DNA of 64,000 nt from Methanobrevibacter arboriphilus (GCF_019669925.1 NZ_AP019779.1:1813001-1877000); one strand, 5' to 3'; positions 29,144 through 39,499 are shown, counted from the first letter of the stretch. Numbers and translations are program-made. Notes: generated by a model from the sequence alone, not told the origin.

Positions 29144-30157
29144 ATGAAATCGGTAGTTATAAATGGATATGGAACAATAGGGAAAAGAGTAGCTGATGCT
29201 GTTTCAGTTCAAGATGATATGAAGGTTACTGGTGTTAGTAAAACTAAACCTGATTTTGAAGCTAGAATGGCAGTTCAAAAAGGTTATGATTTATATATAG
29301 CTATACCTGAAAGAGAAAAGCATTTTGACAAAGCAGGAATTGAAATAGCTGGAACTGTTGATGAAATGATATCTGATGCGGATATAGTTGTTGACTGTAC
29401 TCCTGGAAATATAGGTCCTCAAAATCTTGAAAAATATAAAAAAGCTGGTGTAAAAGCTATATATCAAGGTGGAGAAGACCATGACTTAACTGGACTATCT
29501 TTTAATTCATTTTCAAATTATGATGATTCTTATGGTGCAGATTACTCTCGTGTAGTTTCATGTAATACTACAGGCCTTACACGTAGTTTAAAACCTATTG
29601 ATGATCTTTGCGGAGTAAAAAAAATTAGGGCTGTAATGGTAAGACGAGGAGGAGATCCTTCTCAAGTTAATAAAGGCCCTATAAATGCTGTTGTTCCTAA
29701 TCCTCCAACTGTTCCTTCTCATCATGGGCCTGATTTGAAAACTGTAATGTATGGGGCAAATATTACTACAGTTGCACTTCTTGTTCCAACAACTCTAATG
29801 CACCAACATAACTTAATGGTTGAATTAGAAAATGATGTTGCCTTAGATGATGTTATAGATATTCTTGAAAATAGGTCAAGAGTTCTTTTACTTGAGGCAA
29901 AAGAAGGCTTAGGCTCTACTGCTGAGTTTATGGAATATGCTAAAGAACTTGGAAGAAGTAGAAATGATTTATTTGAAATTCCAATCTGGAAAGAGTCTCT
30001 TAACATAGTCGATGGAGAACTTTTCTATATGCAAGCTGTTCACCAGGAATCAGATGTTGTACCTGAAAATGTTGATGCAATAAGAGCTATGCTTGAATTA
30101 GAATCTGATAATGAGAAATCAATAGCTAAAACTAATAAAGCAATGGGAATTTTATAA
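29144..30157 (+). CDS. gap: Type II glyceraldehyde-3-phosphate dehydrogenase (archaeal)
   Basis: A phosphorylating NAD(P)-dependent enzyme for the gluconeogenic/glycolytic step between glyceraldehyde 3-phosphate and 1,3-bisphosphoglycerate. I choose ATG 29144 ([20 protein letters not shown], 337 residues): GGAG at 29131-29134 is correctly spaced for it, and archaeal homologues begin this way. An upstream in-frame ATG at 29129 would add 5 residues. The catalytic Cys140 is in [11 protein letters not shown]. The dinucleotide loop is GYGTIG. Length is standard. Confidence 0.93.
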   Translation: MKSVVINGYGTIGKRVADAVSVQDDMKVTGVSKTKPDFEARMAVQKGYDLYIAIPEREKHFDKAGIEIAGTVDEMISDADIVVDCTPGNIGPQNLEKYKKAGVKAIYQGGEDHDLTGLSFNSFSNYDDSYGADYSRVVSCNTTGLTRSLKPIDDLCGVKKIRAVMVRRGGDPSQVNKGPINAVVPNPPTVPSHHGPDLKTVMYGANITTVALLVPTTLMHQHNLMVELENDVALDDVIDILENRSRVLLLEAKEGLGSTAEFMEYAKELGRSRNDLFEIPIWKESLNIVDGELFYMQAVHQESDVVPENVDAIRAMLELESDNEKSIAKTNKAMGIL

Positions 30158-30351
30158 TTTTAAATTTATTAGAATTCATTTCTTGTTTAAATCTTCTATT
30201 TTAAATTCTATATTTTAAGTTTTTATTTTTCATTTATGATTTTTTATTATTTAATAATTATTTTTTAATAGCTATTTAAGAATCTTTTAAAAATTATTTC
30301 AAAGTTCATTTTTAGTTTGTTCCTAATGTTATTTTATTTAATGTGATAAAT

Positions 30352-31188
30352 ATGAAACCTAATGTTATTTTTGGTCCTGCTGGAAGGCCTATTGATTATA
30401 AGGGAGCTGCTTATAAAGCTTGTAGCTACATAGCTAAGGAAGGCTTGAGGGCTTATGAATATCAAGCAGGCCGTGGACTTAGAATTGGTCAAAGATCTGC
30501 TAATATATTAAAAGAAGAATCAATTAAAGAGGATATTTTAGTATCTATTCATGCTCCATATTATATTAATTTATCTGCTGTTGATGAAAAAAAGCTTGAT
30601 ATGTCTATTGAAACTTTAATGAAAACTGCTCAAGTAGCTGATTGGATGGGAGCTTATAGGATTGTATTTCATCCTGGTTATTACTTAAAAAATAATCCTT
30701 CTGATGCATTAGATATTGCAAAAAGTGCATTAAATAGGGTAATTTCTAAACTTGATGATGAAGGTATTTATGATTATACCTTTGCACCTGAAACTACTGG
30801 TAAAAGATCTCAACTTGGAAATATTGATGAGATAATCGAGCTTTGTTCAAGTTTTGATTGTGTTAAACCAACGATTGATTTTGCACATATTCATGCTAGA
30901 GGAAGAGGATATATTCAGAAAAAAGATGATTATAATTGTATTTTATCAAAATTAGAGGATAATCTCGAAATTGATAGATTGCATTGTCATTTTACTAAAA
31001 TTGAATATACAAAGGCTGGTGAAAGAAGACATCATACTTTTGATGAGGTAGAATATGGCCCTGAATTGAAATGGCTTCTTGAATCTTTCATAGAGAATGA
31101 TTGGAAAGCTACGGTAATTTGTGAAACCCCTTTGCTTGATAAAGATGCTTTAAAAATGAAAGAACTTTATGAAAGTTTGCTTATATGA
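30352..31188 (+). CDS. Endonuclease IV-like AP endonuclease (xylose-isomerase-like TIM barrel)
   Basis: A 278-residue protein of the Nfo/AP endonuclease family 2, expected to cleave at abasic sites in base-excision repair. Metal-binding residues are spread as in the family: SIHAPYYINL, VFHPGYY, FAPETTGK, TIDFAHIHARG, LHCHFTK and the late ICETP. The start ATG 30352 follows GTGAT at the right spacing; a GTG at 30343 is an in-frame alternative. The length is close to Nfo. The protein could instead be a sugar isomerase-like relative, but the His/Glu/Asp pattern favours the nuclease. Confidence 0.82.
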   Translation: MKPNVIFGPAGRPIDYKGAAYKACSYIAKEGLRAYEYQAGRGLRIGQRSANILKEESIKEDILVSIHAPYYINLSAVDEKKLDMSIETLMKTAQVADWMGAYRIVFHPGYYLKNNPSDALDIAKSALNRVISKLDDEGIYDYTFAPETTGKRSQLGNIDEIIELCSSFDCVKPTIDFAHIHARGRGYIQKKDDYNCILSKLEDNLEIDRLHCHFTKIEYTKAGERRHHTFDEVEYGPELKWLLESFIENDWKATVICETPLLDKDALKMKELYESLLI

Positions 31189-31191
31189 TCT

Positions 31192-32270
31192 TTATAGCTC
31201 CTTATTTTTTTTCATAGCTTTTTTGACTTCTTCGATTCTTTTGTCATAGTCTGATTGATATATTTTATCCTGTATTGGTCTGTATTTTTTGTATTCTTTT
31301 TTAGCTATTTTATAAGCTTCTTTTTTGCTAATGTTTCCTTTATTTTTTAATATTTTAAAGTCATTGAGATTTATGTAATCATCCAATAATTCTGACCAAT
31401 CTTTTAATAGTATAGGTTTTTCTCTTTTTCTATGAGTTTCTATTCTCATTTCTGCGGTTGTTAAGAAACCATCAACTAATCTATCAGCAATTTTTAACTC
31501 ATCTTCATAAAGATAGTTTTTAGAAATTACTATATCAGATGCATGAATTTAGTTTTTGGTGAACCCTCCCATGTTGTTAATCCCATATTTATTTCATTTG
31601 AATTTGCTCTTTCAACAATTATTTCAGGAGCTGTTTTACCAGTTACAGCATATAGTACCTTATTTTGAACTTTAGCAAAGAAGTCTCTTGTGATTTGTGG
31701 ATTATCATTGTAATCATAGCTGATTGCATACAAATCAGTTATTTTTTGATAAGCCCTTCTTTCAGATACTCTTATTTCCCTTATTCTTTCGAGTAACTCA
31801 TCAAAGTAATCTTTACCGAACCTTGTTCCATTTTTCAAGAGTTCATCATCAAGAACAAAGCCTTTTATCATATATTCTCTTAAAACCTTAGTAGCCCATA
31901 TTCTAAACTGTGTGGCTTGTTTAGAGTTAACACGATATCCTACAGAGATTATTGCATCTAAATTATACCATTTTTCAGGCCTACCTCCTTTTTTAGAGTT
32001 TAGCAAGGATTCGTTGCTAAACTCAGATTGGTCTTTAAATAGTTCTTTAGCATTTATACTTACTTCTTTTTCATTCAATTCTCCTTCTTGAAAGACATTT
32101 ATAAAATGCTTTGAAATATTTTGTCTTGAAGTTCCAAAAATGTCTGCAACAACTTTTCGACTTGCCCATAGTGTTTCGTTGGCAACATCTATTAAAAATT
32201 CACCAGTAACTGCACCACCCACTCCTTTGTAAAGTAATGTTTCTGTTAATTGAAATTGTTTATCCTTCAT
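31192..32270 (-). pseudogene. RhuM-family gene with a frameshift
   Basis: The N-terminal frame (complement 31530-32270, 246 residues) has the RhuM hallmarks: ETLWASRKVVADIFGTSRQN, a KKGGRPEKWYNLDAIISVGY block and RIWATKVLREYMIKGF. The C-terminal part is in another frame (ASDIVISKNYLYEDELKIAD to MKKNKEL, ending at 31192). A single missing A in the A-run near 31546-31550 (AAAATT read as AAATT) would rejoin them as PKTKIHASDIVISKNYL. RhuM proteins (PF13310) are DNA-binding-like accessory proteins often near restriction or phage genes; their function is unclear. GTGAT precedes the ATG at 32270. A sequencing error is an alternative to true decay. Confidence 0.85.
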
Positions 32271-32422
32271 TTAATCACTTTATTAATATATATTTTAATA
32301 TTATTTATTTTAATCTTTAAACCTACCTGAAGCGATGCTCTTATTGGGCATTAATAATCTATTTTATATGAAATTCGAAAATACTAAGAAAAAAGTATTT
32401 AAGATAATAGTTGTTATTAGGC

Positions 32423-32548
32423 TCATAGTTTATCATCTAGCAATTTTGGGTTTTTAACATTAGTTTTAGTTATTACTTTCCTACCTACTTCTTTTTATAA
32501 GTTTTCAAAAGCATCTCCTGCAATATCCTCCCTCTTTTTGCAAGACAT
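32423..32548 (-). pseudogene. Remnant resembling the tail of a DinD/antirepressor-type protein
   Basis: Minus-strand reading from ATG at 32546-32548 gives REDIAGDAFENL, an in-frame TAA, then KEVGRKVITKTNVKN and a stop at 32423. The phrase pattern (small residues, GxKVIT, then N) resembles the ends of phage antirepressor/DinD-like proteins. It lies upstream of the RhuM pseudogene on the same strand, consistent with a decayed accessory insertion. The assignment is tentative. Confidence 0.3.
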
Positions 32549-32956
32549 TGATTAAATGGTTATGCATTAAATGATGGTATTAATTGAATTATATATTTTT
32601 TTAGATTCTTGAAAATATATTAGTATTATAAGTTACATTAGATTTTTCTTAGAGCTATTGAAGAGTATTATAATTATTCAAAAAAATATTAATATAAGAT
32701 TCTTTTCACATCGGCATTTCATTTTAAATCTTGATTTTTATTGTAATAGATAGCTGTTCTGTTTAAAAAGTTTTTTAGAACTATTAAAGATGATATGGGT
32801 GTTTATTTTTCATATATCTGTTTTATTGTATTGAATGAGATTTTTTTATAATATTTAATATTTAGTTTGGCCTAAAATTTATATATTAGTATATTCTAAG
32901 TTATTAGTAATGATAAAAATTTTATTATAAAAATTTTTATAAAAAGGTGATAAAAA
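32549..32956. other. AT-rich intergenic region upstream of peroxiredoxin
   Basis: 408 bases with no convincing coding frame. It may contain more eroded accessory sequence near 32640-32830. The peroxiredoxin ribosome site GGTGAT lies at its end. Confidence 0.35.
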
Positions 32957-33619
32957 ATGAATACAGAAGAAAAATCTCTTCCTCTTTTAGGGGATGATTT
33001 TCCAGAATTGAATGTACAAACAACTCAAGGAATGATGAAACTTCCTGATGCATTTAAAGATAAATGGTTTATTTTGTTTAGCCATCCATCAGACTTTACA
33101 CCAGTCTGTACTACAGAGTTTGTATCTTTTCAAAAAAATTATGAAAAGTTTAAAAAGCTTAACTGTGAATTGATTGGTCTTAGTGTTGATCAAGTATTTT
33201 CACATATAAAATGGATTGAATGGATAAAAGAAAACCTTGATGTTGGGATAGAATTTCCAATAATTGCAGACACTGGTGCTGTAGCTAGTTCTTTAGGAAT
33301 AATTCATCCTGGAAAAGGAACTACAACTGTCAGATCAGTTTTTATTGTAGATAATAATGGCAAAATCAGAACTATATTACATTATCCTCAAGAAATGGGA
33401 AGGAATATAGAAGAGATTCTTAGAATCGTTGAAGGTTTACAGACTGGTGATAAAAATAAAGTAGCCATGCCTGCTAATTGGCCTGAAAATGAAATCGTTT
33501 CTGATGAAGTTATTATTCCACCAATACCAACCATGGATGCAATAAAAGAAAGAAATAAACAAAGGGAATCTGGTGAAATTAGTGGCTATGATTGGTGGTT
33601 CTGTCATAAAAAGTTGTAA
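32957..33619 (+). CDS. Peroxiredoxin (Prx6/archaeal type)
   Basis: A 220-residue thiol peroxidase that reduces H2O2 and organic peroxides, part of the oxygen defence of an anaerobe. The peroxidatic Cys51 is in [11 protein letters not shown]. The thioredoxin-like core continues to about residue 160, followed by the long C-terminal arm of the archaeal 1-Cys-like group, ending WWFCHKKL with Cys216. That late Cys may serve as a resolving residue. The GGTGAT ribosome site sits 6 bases before the ATG. It is monocistronic in context. Confidence 0.92.
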   Translation: MNTEEKSLPLLGDDFPELNVQTTQGMMKLPDAFKDKWFILFSHPSDFTPVCTTEFVSFQKNYEKFKKLNCELIGLSVDQVFSHIKWIEWIKENLDVGIEFPIIADTGAVASSLGIIHPGKGTTTVRSVFIVDNNGKIRTILHYPQEMGRNIEEILRIVEGLQTGDKNKVAMPANWPENEIVSDEVIIPPIPTMDAIKERNKQRESGEISGYDWWFCHKKL

Positions 33620-33955
33620 ATAATAATTTTATTTATTTTTTTATTTTTATATTATTTTCTTATTATTTTTTGTATTTAATCATTTTCAATATTATTTTAT
33701 TCAATAAAAATAATATTTTTAATAAACTTGATAAATTTTTTATATTCTATTAATTTCAGAAATATGGCATGAAATTATTTACACTTATTTTTTAGATTAA
33801 TTTTTCTAATTAAAACAAAAAACAATTCAAATTTTTGCTTGTTTTTTCATTATTTCAGCGATATATTTATATATTATGAATTAGAGAATATTAGACTATA
33901 ATAGGCTTAAGTCTATTATGAAAATTAAATATATAAATGTGGAGATTTGATTAAT
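33620..33955. promoter_or_regulatory. Histone promoter region
   Basis: 336 bases without a gene. An ATATATTTATATATTA box at about 33860-33875 is a good archaeal TATA element; transcription would start near 33895 and leave a leader of about 60 bases. GGAG at 33941-33944 is the ribosome site. Poly-T runs after the peroxiredoxin stop may terminate that gene. Confidence 0.5.
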
Positions 33956-34174
33956 ATGAAAAAAACTGAATTACCAATTGCACCAGTTGCAAGAATAGTA
34001 AAAAATGCAGGCGCAGACAGAATTAGTGAAGATGCAAAAGAAGCATTAGCTGAAGCTTTAGAAGAATGTGCAACTTCTGTTGCTCAAAAAGCTGTTTCCT
34101 ATGCAAAACATGCTGGTCGTAAGACTGTTAAAGCTGAAGATGTAAAATTAGCTGTTAGCTCTTGCAAGTGTTAA
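33956..34174 (+). CDS. Archaeal histone
   Basis: A 72-residue histone-fold protein that forms dimers and tetramer-like filaments wrapping DNA. The N terminus [20 protein letters not shown] and the DNA-contacting [15 protein letters not shown] match HMf-type histones. I start at ATG 33956 (GGAG 11 bases upstream); the TTG at 33947 lies too close to GGAG. The C terminus SSCKC is odd: two Cys in the last three residues, uncommon in HMf-like histones, could bind metal or form disulfides. Other histone genes probably exist elsewhere in the genome. Confidence 0.93.
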   Translation: MKKTELPIAPVARIVKNAGADRISEDAKEALAEALEECATSVAQKAVSYAKHAGRKTVKAEDVKLAVSSCKC

Positions 34175-34724
34175 GTTTTATAGCTTAAGAAAAGTTAAGT
34201 AGATTATTATTTAACCTTTCTTTCATTTTTTATTTTTTTAATTATTATTACAAGATATCATTAAATAAATTTTATATTATATACTACTTCTTATTTAGAT
34301 TCAAATGATTTTTTTTGATTATTTAAATAAATTTTTTTCATATATACTTATTTTAAAATATAACTATTTTACTTATCTTAAATTATAAATATTTTAAATA
34401 AACTTCATCAAATATTAAATTAAATATCAAAGATATTAATCATATATTAAAATATATAAAATAATAAAATATATCAAAATATATTATTTAATATATCAAA
34501 ATATATTAAACAATATATTGAAATGTTAAAAATATTTAAAATATTTAAAAATAATGATAATGATTAAGTTCTTATAGTTGTAATATCAATATATATTATT
34601 ATTTGAAAATATAAAATAATAAATTTAATTATAAATTAATATATAATATTAATTTAATAATATTATTCAATAATATTAATTTAATTATATAATCTACTAA
34701 TTATATTATTTAATAGGTGAATAC
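34175..34724. other. AT-rich intergenic region
   Basis: 550 bases of nearly pure A/T between the histone and the AAA ATPase. The words ATATATTAAA and AATATATTG recur at 34440-34530, giving loose tandem repeats. No gene is seen; AGGTGA near 34712 is the ATPase ribosome site. Confidence 0.4.
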
Positions 34725-35849
34725 TTGAAATCTGACAATAAAAAACATGAGTCCCAAGTAATATATAACAAATCAAACACTAATAAATCAGAATCTAAAA
34801 GAGAAGCTAAAAAGGTTATAATTCAGAGTGTTGGTTATCCTTTTAATTTTCCTCTTATGGATGTTCATAGTTTAGAAATTTCAGATGAAAAATTATTTGA
34901 ACATTATTCTAAAGAACAATGGATGGGTTGTGATGTTAATAAAGGCTCTTATCTATTTGATCAAAAGATACTTCCTGATTATGGGTTTAAAGTTTTGGAA
35001 GTGTCTCCTGATAATTCAATAATTGGAGAAAACACTTCTATTATATTAAAAACAGAAGAAAATATTTCTAAAGATATTAAAGCTATTTCTACTAATTTAA
35101 CACTTGAAGATGTTATAGGTCAGGAAAAAGCAAAAAGTAAGTGTAAAATAGTAATGAAATATTTAGAAAATCCTGAAAATTTTGGAGAATGGGCTCCTAA
35201 GAATATCTTATTTTATGGTGTTCCAGGTACTGGTAAAACTATGTTAGCTAAGTCATTAGCTAATGAGCTTAATGTTCCATTATATTTAGTTAAAGCAACT
35301 TCATTGATTGGTGATCATGTTGGTGATGGTGCACGTCAAATACATGATCTTTTTGAAATGGCTAACAAAACTTCTCCTTCTGTAATTTTCATCGATGAAA
35401 TTGATGCGATTGCTTTACATAGAAAATTCCAATCAATAAGAGGAGATGTGTCTGAAATTGTAAATGCTCTTTTAACTGAAATGGATGGAATCAGTAATCA
35501 TGAGGGAGTTGTTACTATAGCTGCAACTAATAACCCTGAACAACTTGATTATGCTATAAGAAGTCGATTTGAGGATGAATTTGAATTTGTAATGCCTTCA
35601 TTTGAAGAAAGAATTATCATGATTGAAAATTTCATTGAAACTATGCCTTTTGAAGTTGAAGTTTCAACTAAAAAACTTGCTCAAATGTCTAAAGGTATGT
35701 CTGGAAGAGATATAAAAGAAAAATTATTAAAATCTGCACTTCATAGAGCTTTATATGATGATAAAGAAAAAATAGAATTAAAACACTTTGAAGAAGGATT
35801 AAATAGCTATAAATCTAAAAATGATAATAGTAAGAATATGTTTGTATAA
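34725..35849 (+). CDS. AAA ATPase, proteasome-regulatory/CDC48-like, stand-alone
   Basis: A 374-residue ATPase with a single AAA module (about residues 120-350) and a distinctive N-terminal domain of about 115 residues. Walker A is GVPGTGKTMLAKS, Walker B VIFIDEIDAIA, sensor 1 TIAATNNPEQLD, and arginine-finger region IRSRFEDEFEF. It resembles the euryarchaeal predicted ATPases grouped with COG1223. Substrate and partner are unknown; protein remodelling or a link to a protease is an inference from the AAA subfamily. TTG start with AGGTGA upstream. Confidence 0.8.
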   Translation: MKSDNKKHESQVIYNKSNTNKSESKREAKKVIIQSVGYPFNFPLMDVHSLEISDEKLFEHYSKEQWMGCDVNKGSYLFDQKILPDYGFKVLEVSPDNSIIGENTSIILKTEENISKDIKAISTNLTLEDVIGQEKAKSKCKIVMKYLENPENFGEWAPKNILFYGVPGTGKTMLAKSLANELNVPLYLVKATSLIGDHVGDGARQIHDLFEMANKTSPSVIFIDEIDAIALHRKFQSIRGDVSEIVNALLTEMDGISNHEGVVTIAATNNPEQLDYAIRSRFEDEFEFVMPSFEERIIMIENFIETMPFEVEVSTKKLAQMSKGMSGRDIKEKLLKSALHRALYDDKEKIELKHFEEGLNSYKSKNDNSKNMFV

Positions 35850-36959
35850 TTATACATATTAAATAAATTTTACTTTTTTAATTCTTTATTACCTTTAATT
35901 TCTATTTTTAATAGTTTTTATTATTCTATTTCTAATTTTTATTTATTATATTCTTAATAATTCTTATTTACATATTCTATCTTAATATTTCATTTAGATA
36001 TTCTATTTTCATATTCTTTATTCATAGTTAAATTTATATACTATAAATTACATAAAGAACATTCGGTATTGTAAAAAAGAAAAATATATATGATTACTTT
36101 CAATCATGTTATTTTAAAAATTATCATATATTTTTCTTTTAAAATAATATTGCATTCCATTCATTTTGAAAATCTTCATTATTTTCTTTTATGATTGGAT
36201 TTTTGGAATTAATTAAAATAGCGAATGATTACTAAATGAAAACATAAAATTTAGTCTTATATTGATATTTTAATTTTCCAGGATTTCTTATTTATTCAAA
36301 ATAAGAGCTATTGAAATAGGAAACAATAATTAAAATGGATTATTTATAAAATTAGGGACTAATATAACAGTATCAAATGGATAAATTTAAATAATTAATT
36401 AATTTAAGCATAATTAATAGTAATATTAATTGATATACAATTAAACAATTAATAGTATCATTAATTATTTTTTATTAGGAAAGAGATTATATAGAAAATG
36501 GATGATGAGAGAATATTACTTGTGTAATACTTTTTTATCTTAATAATTTTTTCATAATTCACCCCCCTGAATTATTATATAAATATATAAAACACTCTCA
36601 CTATCTATATTTTTATAAATCTCCCTATTAATAAAAAGAGGAGCCATTTTATATGTTATTATTCTCCCTAACTTAATTAGGTATATTTGTGAAATTATCA
36701 ATAAATTTAATTTTAATTTTCTATAAATTTTTTAATATTTTTTTTGTTAGTATATTATAAAACATGATAATAATCATCTTTAGGGTTCTTTGTAGATTAT
36801 AACAGTTTAAATTTCTTCATTTAATTGTTCACTATTATAAGGATGATTAAAACTATTATATTTATATAATAAATCATACACTATATTTATCTAAGTATTA
36901 TTATAATAATACTTTAAAATTTTTTATTATAATAAATAAAAAAAAGGGGGTGAAAAATA
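35850..36959. other. Longest gene-free region (1.1 kb), with an inverted repeat and an orphan ribosome site
   Basis: No coding frame of note. It contains (a) a near-perfect inverted repeat at 36075-36140; (b) on the minus strand, GGGGGGTGA followed by ATG and a six-codon frame ending at 36535; (c) a small hairpin ATTACTTGTGTAAT followed by T-runs at about 36514-36540; and (d) the promoter of the downstream adhesin: TTTATATAA at 36860-36868 and GGGGGTGA at 36946-36953. It could hold a small RNA or a degraded gene. Confidence 0.45.
36075..36140. repeat. 18-20-bp inverted repeat
   Basis: AAAAGAAAAATATATATGAT (36075-36094) faces ATCATATATTTTTCTTTT (36123-36140), complementary except for one extra dinucleotide, with a 28-base loop. 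It is too AT-rich to be sure of a function; a miniature element or transcription terminator is possible. Confidence 0.6.
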
Positions 36960-38237
36960 ATGGAAATTAAAAATATCTTGATAATAGGAATAATTGGAGT
37001 AATAAGTCTATTCATGATAAACTCAGCAACCGCAACAGAAGTTGATGCCAAAGATTATGATGAAATTAAAAATGCAGTTAATGACCAGGATAATGTTACT
37101 GTTAATTTAGAGAACAAAACATATAATGGTCATGGTGTTATAGATATAAATAATGGTAAAAATGTTATTATACAAAGTAAAAATCCCAATAAAAAATCCA
37201 CTATTGACCTAGGAGGTAATTCACAATTTATTAATAATAAAGGTAATTTAACTTTAATTAACCTAATAATAAAAAATTGTTACAATGAATATGGAGATGA
37301 TACTATTAGAAACTATAATGGAGCCAATCTTACTATCATCAACTGTATATTCATAAATAATACTGTTGGTGATGCTGGTGGTGCTATTCATAATGTTTTT
37401 GCTAATCTTAATGTTGTTAATTCTACCTTTATAAATAATACTGCTAATAATGGTGGTGGTGCTATTGATAATTATGGGGGAACTGTTAATATTACAGGCT
37501 CTAGTTTTATTAATAACACAGCAAGTTATGGTGGTGCTATTTTTAATCATATGGGTGATTTGAATGTTTCTTATTCTTATTTTGAAAACAATAAAGATGA
37601 ACTTAATTACACAATAGGAAACACTGGTAATGCTGTTTTGGATTTTAATTGGTGGGGATCTAATAATAATCCTAACTTTAAAATCAATGGGGCTAGTGCA
37701 AGTAATTATTATACTGTTGTTTTTGAAGATGGTTTAGATAATCAAAATGGTGTTCAGTCTTTTAAAGTTAAATTTGTTTTAAATGGAACTGAGGATTCAA
37801 CTGGTTTTGAGAAATTGCCAATGAATGTTTTAGTTTATATTAATAATATTCTTATTGGTGAATTTCATGACAGTTTAATTAATGTGGATCTTTTTGAAGG
37901 TGAAAATAATATAACTTTAATTATTGGTGAAGAATCTTTTAATTATGCAGTTAATTATGTAAAACCTGATTCTGAAGAACCTACTGATCCTGAAGATCCT
38001 ATTGATCCTGAAGATCCTATTAACCCTATTTACAATCCAATCGATAACAATAATAATATGATACCAACAAATACTAATGATTTAACTAAAATGGAGGGGA
38101 GAAAACCAGTATGGGAAAGATTTAATGGATATAATAGTGAATCAGCAACCGCTTCAATGAAACAAACTGGAGTCCCAATAATAGCCATACTATTAGTTCT
38201 ACTCGCAAGCATTGGATGTATTGCTAGAAAAAAATAA
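36960..38237 (+). CDS. Membrane-anchored adhesin-like beta-helix protein
   Basis: A 425-residue surface protein. A signal peptide (ILIIGIIGVISLFMINSATA) is followed by a beta-helix region (about residues 40-230) with GGAIHN, GGGAIDNYGG and YGGAIFNH turns typical of methanogen polymorphic-outer-membrane-like repeats. An Ig-like region comes next, then a Pro/Asp/Glu-rich stalk (EEPTDPEDPIDPEDP), and a C-terminal anchor: TGVPIIAILLVLLASIGCI followed by basic ARKK. Such a tail holds the protein in the membrane. The start is fixed by GGGGGTGA. It is much shorter than the 1708-residue adhesin and, unlike it, carries an anchor. Confidence 0.85.
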   Translation: MEIKNILIIGIIGVISLFMINSATATEVDAKDYDEIKNAVNDQDNVTVNLENKTYNGHGVIDINNGKNVIIQSKNPNKKSTIDLGGNSQFINNKGNLTLINLIIKNCYNEYGDDTIRNYNGANLTIINCIFINNTVGDAGGAIHNVFANLNVVNSTFINNTANNGGGAIDNYGGTVNITGSSFINNTASYGGAIFNHMGDLNVSYSYFENNKDELNYTIGNTGNAVLDFNWWGSNNNPNFKINGASASNYYTVVFEDGLDNQNGVQSFKVKFVLNGTEDSTGFEKLPMNVLVYINNILIGEFHDSLINVDLFEGENNITLIIGEESFNYAVNYVKPDSEEPTDPEDPIDPEDPINPIYNPIDNNNNMIPTNTNDLTKMEGRKPVWERFNGYNSESATASMKQTGVPIIAILLVLLASIGCIARKK

Positions 38238-38251
38238 TAATTTTTTAAAAT

Positions 38252-38296
38252 GATAATTTAAAGAATAATTTAAAGGATAATTTAAAGGATAATTTA
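38252..38296 (+). repeat. 12-bp tandem repeat after the adhesin stop
   Basis: The unit GATAATTTAAAG, with one variant beginning AAT, is repeated almost four times, beginning 14 bases past the stop. One of several post-stop tandem repeats in the window. The gene-free stretch to 38602 otherwise shows nothing recognised. Confidence 0.85.
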
Positions 38297-38602
38297 TTTT
38301 TTATATCCTTATTTATTCTTTTACTATTTTTAATCCTTTATCAATTAATTTGTTGTTGTAGGGAACTTTTTTATTTAATATATTAAATAAATTTTTTTAT
38401 TTGAATAGTATTTATTTTTATAGTATTTAATATATCAAATATCATTCTGTGATGTAGATTGTATTAGAGCTTACCTTTATTTTTTTCTAAAATTTTTATA
38501 TTGTACTGGTTATCATTTTGTTAAATTTTAATTATAAATCATCATGTTTATATAATTATAGAGTGTAATTTAGTATTATATAATCTATGGGAGTGTCTTT
38601 TT

Positions 38603-39121
38603 ATGAAAAATAAGCATATAGCTATTTTAATAATATTTTTGATTGTTGTTGTTGCAGGAGTTTTTGGAGGTTTATTTTATTTGTTTAATTCTTCACTTAA
38701 CTCTTTAGTTAGTATTGATTATGATTTTGATTCTCTTGCTAATGGTGTTATGAAGAATGAGACTTTTGGTGATGTTAAAATTTCTGTTCCAGAAAATATT
38801 ACCTTTAGGATGTCTAATGATTCTACAAATTCTAGTGTTCCAAGGAGTTATGAGTCTGATGTTGGAATATATATCTTAGTATATAGTGAATATTTGACTA
38901 AGGAAAATATTGATTTTATGATACAAGAGTATGTTGAGACTAATAATTTCACTGAGATTAAATTAGATGGACTTTCTGGAAATTCAAAAGCTTATACTGG
39001 TCCTTATAATACTAGAGAGGTTATTATTGTTAATGATGAAGGGAATAAAGCTATTTTTTTAACTGTTCCTACAAGTGATGAATTAGCTGTTAAGATGGCT
39101 AATAGTGTAGTTTTCATTTGA
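38603..39121 (+). CDS. Membrane-anchored extracytoplasmic protein, unknown
   Basis: A 172-residue protein with one N-terminal hydrophobic helix (residues about 6-30) and an outward-facing domain of about 135 residues. The domain has several N-x-S/T sites and alternating beta-like segments (VGIYILVYSEYL). No family is recognised, though small anchored proteins of this type are common in Methanobacteriaceae. GGGAG lies upstream of the ATG. The gene is isolated between gene-free regions. Confidence 0.65.
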   Translation: MKNKHIAILIIFLIVVVAGVFGGLFYLFNSSLNSLVSIDYDFDSLANGVMKNETFGDVKISVPENITFRMSNDSTNSSVPRSYESDVGIYILVYSEYLTKENIDFMIQEYVETNNFTEIKLDGLSGNSKAYTGPYNTREVIIVNDEGNKAIFLTVPTSDELAVKMANSVVFI

Positions 39122-39456
39122 TTAATTTTTTAATTTCTTTCTTATTATATTTTGTATGGCTTTTTCATATTCAATAAGATCATAATTTAATTATTTTTAA
39201 TATATTTATGACTTTAAAATATAATATTAAGATTAAATATTAACTAAAATAGAAAAAATAGTATGAATAATTTAAAAAAATAGGAATAATTATAATAAAA
39301 ATATAATAAATCAATTAATATGTATAACTAAAACTAGAAAATTAGACGTATTCTTTATAAAATTTAGCATGATTAAATTTAATTAATAATAATTTATTTC
39401 TGTAATTTATTTTTGTTTACTATTTTTTTTATTAATTTTCTCAACTTTAACAAATT

Positions 39457-39465
39457 TTATATAGT
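39457..39465 (+). promoter_or_regulatory. Candidate TATA box of a short transcription unit
   Basis: TTTATATAG, placed 43 bases before the small ATG at 39500, so that transcription would begin around 39488. The same box type stands in front of the TumE-like gene at 56180. Confidence 0.4.
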
Positions 39466-39499
39466 ATCTATTATAAATTATATTTGGTCATTTATTATA

